Source: Clostridiales bacterium
GTDB taxonomy: Bacteria; Bacillota; Clostridia; Oscillospirales; CAG-272
Direction of reading: 5' to 3'
Length of the DNA: 42,949 bases
NCBI GenBank assembly: GCA_003523225.1
Contig: DPGK01000028.1
Location: 10,321 to 53,269 of the forward strand
Of this stretch, positions 41,524 through 42,949 are shown piece after piece. The notes below the pieces were generated by a model. That model was not told the DNA's origin. It searched no databases and was given only the letters and a program-made list of their open reading frames with translations. The translations under genes were made by a program, and so were the position numbers. How positions within the stretch are numbered: position 1 is the first letter of the stretch; each line of letters begins with the position of its first letter.

Positions 41524-42834
41524 ATGTCACTGTGCGATGAGCTTTTGTCCGGAAACGCAGCGCTTTCCGTTACCGGGCTTGGATATGTCGGAATGCCGAT
41601 CGCCGTTGCTTTTTCAAAAAAGCTGAGAGTTATCGGCTTTGACCTGAATCAGAGCAAGATTGAGGCATATAATTCGGGCATTGACCCGACCGGGGAGGTG
41701 GGGGACGATGCTGTAAGAGACTGCACGGTCGAATTCACCGCGGACGAGCGGAGACTGCGTGAGGCGCGCTTCCACATTGTTGCCGTTCCCACACCGGTAC
41801 ACGACGATCATACGCCTGACCTTGCGCCGGTGGAGAAAGCCAGCCGCATGATCGGCAGAAATCTTGTGCCGGGGAGTATTGTTGTTTTTGAGTCTACCGT
41901 CTACCCCGGGGTCACCGAGGAGATTTGTATTCCGGCGCTTGAAGACTCCTCGGGGCTTGAATGCGGCAGGGATTTCAGGGTGGGATACTCCCCGGAGAGG
42001 ATCAATCCCGGCGACAAGGTCCACAGACTTGAGAATATCAGAAAGATAGTTTCGGGTACAGACGCGGAAACGCTTGAGGAAGTGGCGCGTGTGTACGGGC
42101 TTGTGGTGGAGGCGGGCGTTCACCGCGCGCCCTCGATTATGGTCGCCGAGGCTGCAAAGGTGATAGAAAACAGCCAGCGCGATATCAATATCGCTTTCAT
42201 GAACGAGCTGTCAATAATCTTCAACAGGATGGGGATAGACACCAGGTCGGTGCTGGAGGCGGCAGGAACAAAATGGAATTTTCTCAGGTTCACGCCGGGG
42301 CTTGTCGGCGGTCACTGCATCGGAGTGGACCCGTACTATCTGACATATAAAGCGGACATGATGGGATACCACAGCCAGGTAATTCTGTCCGGCAGGCGCA
42401 TCAATGACGAAATGGGCAAATATATCGCCGAAAACGTGGTGAAAAGCCTGATAAAGGCAGAAAAGCCGGTGAAAAACTCCAGGGTCGCGGTACTGGGATT
42501 CACCTTCAAGGAAAACTGCCGCGACACGCGCAACACCAAGGTGTTTGATATTGTAAATGAGCTTCGTGAGTACGGAATCGAGCCGTATATCTCCGACCCG
42601 TGGGCGGACGCGGACGAGGCGCGGCGGCTTTACGGTGTGGAATTTACCGGTATGGGATCGGTGCGCAATATGGACGCCGTGATCTTTGCCGTCTCACACC
42701 GGGAATTTGCCGAAATGAGTATAAAAGAGGTCGGAGCTTTTTTCGGCGACGGCAGACGGGTGCTTATTGATGTAAAGGGGATATTCAGCCGGAGCGAATA
42801 CGAGGCGGCGGGATATCTGTACTGGCGGCTGTGA
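41524..42834 (+). CDS. Nucleotide-sugar dehydrogenase (TviB/WbpA type)
   Basis: 436 residues; oxidises the C6 alcohol of a UDP-sugar to the acid in two steps using NAD. LSVTGLGYVGMPIAVAF near residues 14-30, AVPTPVHDDHTPDLAPV, VFESTVYPGVTEEICIP, then EAAKVIENSQRDINIAFMNE, and the catalytic Cys265 in GGHCIGVDPYYL. VLGFTFKENCRDTRNTK in the C-terminal domain. These features fit the UDP-N-acetylhexosaminuronate (Vi antigen TviB, WbpA/WbpO) branch rather than classic UDP-glucose dehydrogenase. It probably starts an envelope polysaccharide cluster continuing past the window. Confidence 0.9.
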   Translation: MSLCDELLSGNAALSVTGLGYVGMPIAVAFSKKLRVIGFDLNQSKIEAYNSGIDPTGEVGDDAVRDCTVEFTADERRLREARFHIVAVPTPVHDDHTPDLAPVEKASRMIGRNLVPGSIVVFESTVYPGVTEEICIPALEDSSGLECGRDFRVGYSPERINPGDKVHRLENIRKIVSGTDAETLEEVARVYGLVVEAGVHRAPSIMVAEAAKVIENSQRDINIAFMNELSIIFNRMGIDTRSVLEAAGTKWNFLRFTPGLVGGHCIGVDPYYLTYKADMMGYHSQVILSGRRINDEMGKYIAENVVKSLIKAEKPVKNSRVAVLGFTFKENCRDTRNTKVFDIVNELREYGIEPYISDPWADADEARRLYGVEFTGMGSVRNMDAVIFAVSHREFAEMSIKEVGAFFGDGRRVLIDVKGIFSRSEYEAAGYLYWRL

Positions 42835-42842
42835 AAAACAAG

Positions 42843-42911
42843 GGGCTGTAAAAAAACTCGATGTAATTTACAGCCCTCGTAAAATGTCGGTCGGGAATCC
42901 TGCATTTTACG
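42843..42911 (+). repeat. Two tandem inverted repeats at the right edge
   Basis: GGGCTGTAAA (42843-42852) pairs with TTTACAGCCC (42867-42876), a likely terminator for the dehydrogenase gene. Right after it CGTAAAATG (42878-42886) pairs with CATTTTACG (42903-42911). The second has no T run and may begin a dispersed repeat. Confidence 0.6.
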
Positions 42912-42949
42912 GCGATCTTGGTCGGTTTTGCCCTTGATCTTGTCTGAAT

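Overview
The window looks like a chromosomal segment from an anaerobic clostridial Firmicute, probably an uncultured gut member of the Oscillospirales or a related order; this is inferred. The support is Shine-Dalgarno sites of the AGGAGG type, a glutamate-type F0 c subunit, a diaminopimelate/lysine operon built on the LL-diaminopimelate aminotransferase route, rubredoxin, an oxygen-sensitive radical-SAM sulfatase-maturase pair, and GlpA/DUF1667-type redox genes. Most promoters that can be read have TTGACA-like and TATAAT-like boxes exactly 17 bp apart.

Region by region. (1) 1-6550: the tail of an unidentified gene, a strong promoter, then an F-type ATP synthase operon in the order a-c-b-alpha-gamma-beta-epsilon. 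There is no separate delta gene. The alpha subunit instead carries a recognisable delta C-terminal domain fused to its N-terminus, and the c subunit has a signal-peptide-like N-terminal extension. (2) 6550-15700: an accessory region with a decayed MarR regulator that still has its operator-like palindromes, a TetR regulator, an AraC/GyrI-like regulator with an MFS exporter, rsgA, an internally deleted UvrA-like protein, a GNAT, and an operon of NUDIX, GNAT-YoaP, a lipoprotein-like protein, an alkyltransferase-like protein and a small membrane protein. The TetR promoter and the NUDIX promoter carry the same palindromic operator core at the same place in the spacer. (3) 15700-25760: tRNA-Leu, a membrane protein plus glycosyltransferase pair, a sialidase-like protein, a three-gene FAD/NAD/DUF1667 redox operon, and a sulfatase with its maturase. 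(4) 25760-27190: an island of palindromic repeats around a small AT-rich gene, next to a cation/proton antiporter that has lost its N-terminal half. (5) 27200-35460: an ABC exporter downstream of an SPFH and a ribbon-helix-helix protein, the TldD/TldE pair, a NamZ-like (DUF1343) protein and rubredoxin. (6) 35500-42949: tRNA with anticodon CAT, a lysine riboswitch with terminator controlling dapA-dapB-dapF-dapL-lysA, tRNA-Thr, and a nucleotide-sugar dehydrogenase.

The main thing worth following up is the ATP synthase. A delta C-terminal domain encoded in the alpha chain would be present three times per F1 head, while the delta N-terminal domain that normally binds the alpha N-termini is not encoded in the operon. 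The shared TetR operator architecture, the repeat island with an immunity-like orphan gene, and the UvrA mini-protein are second-tier observations. All family assignments come from reading motifs in the sequence; no database search was run.
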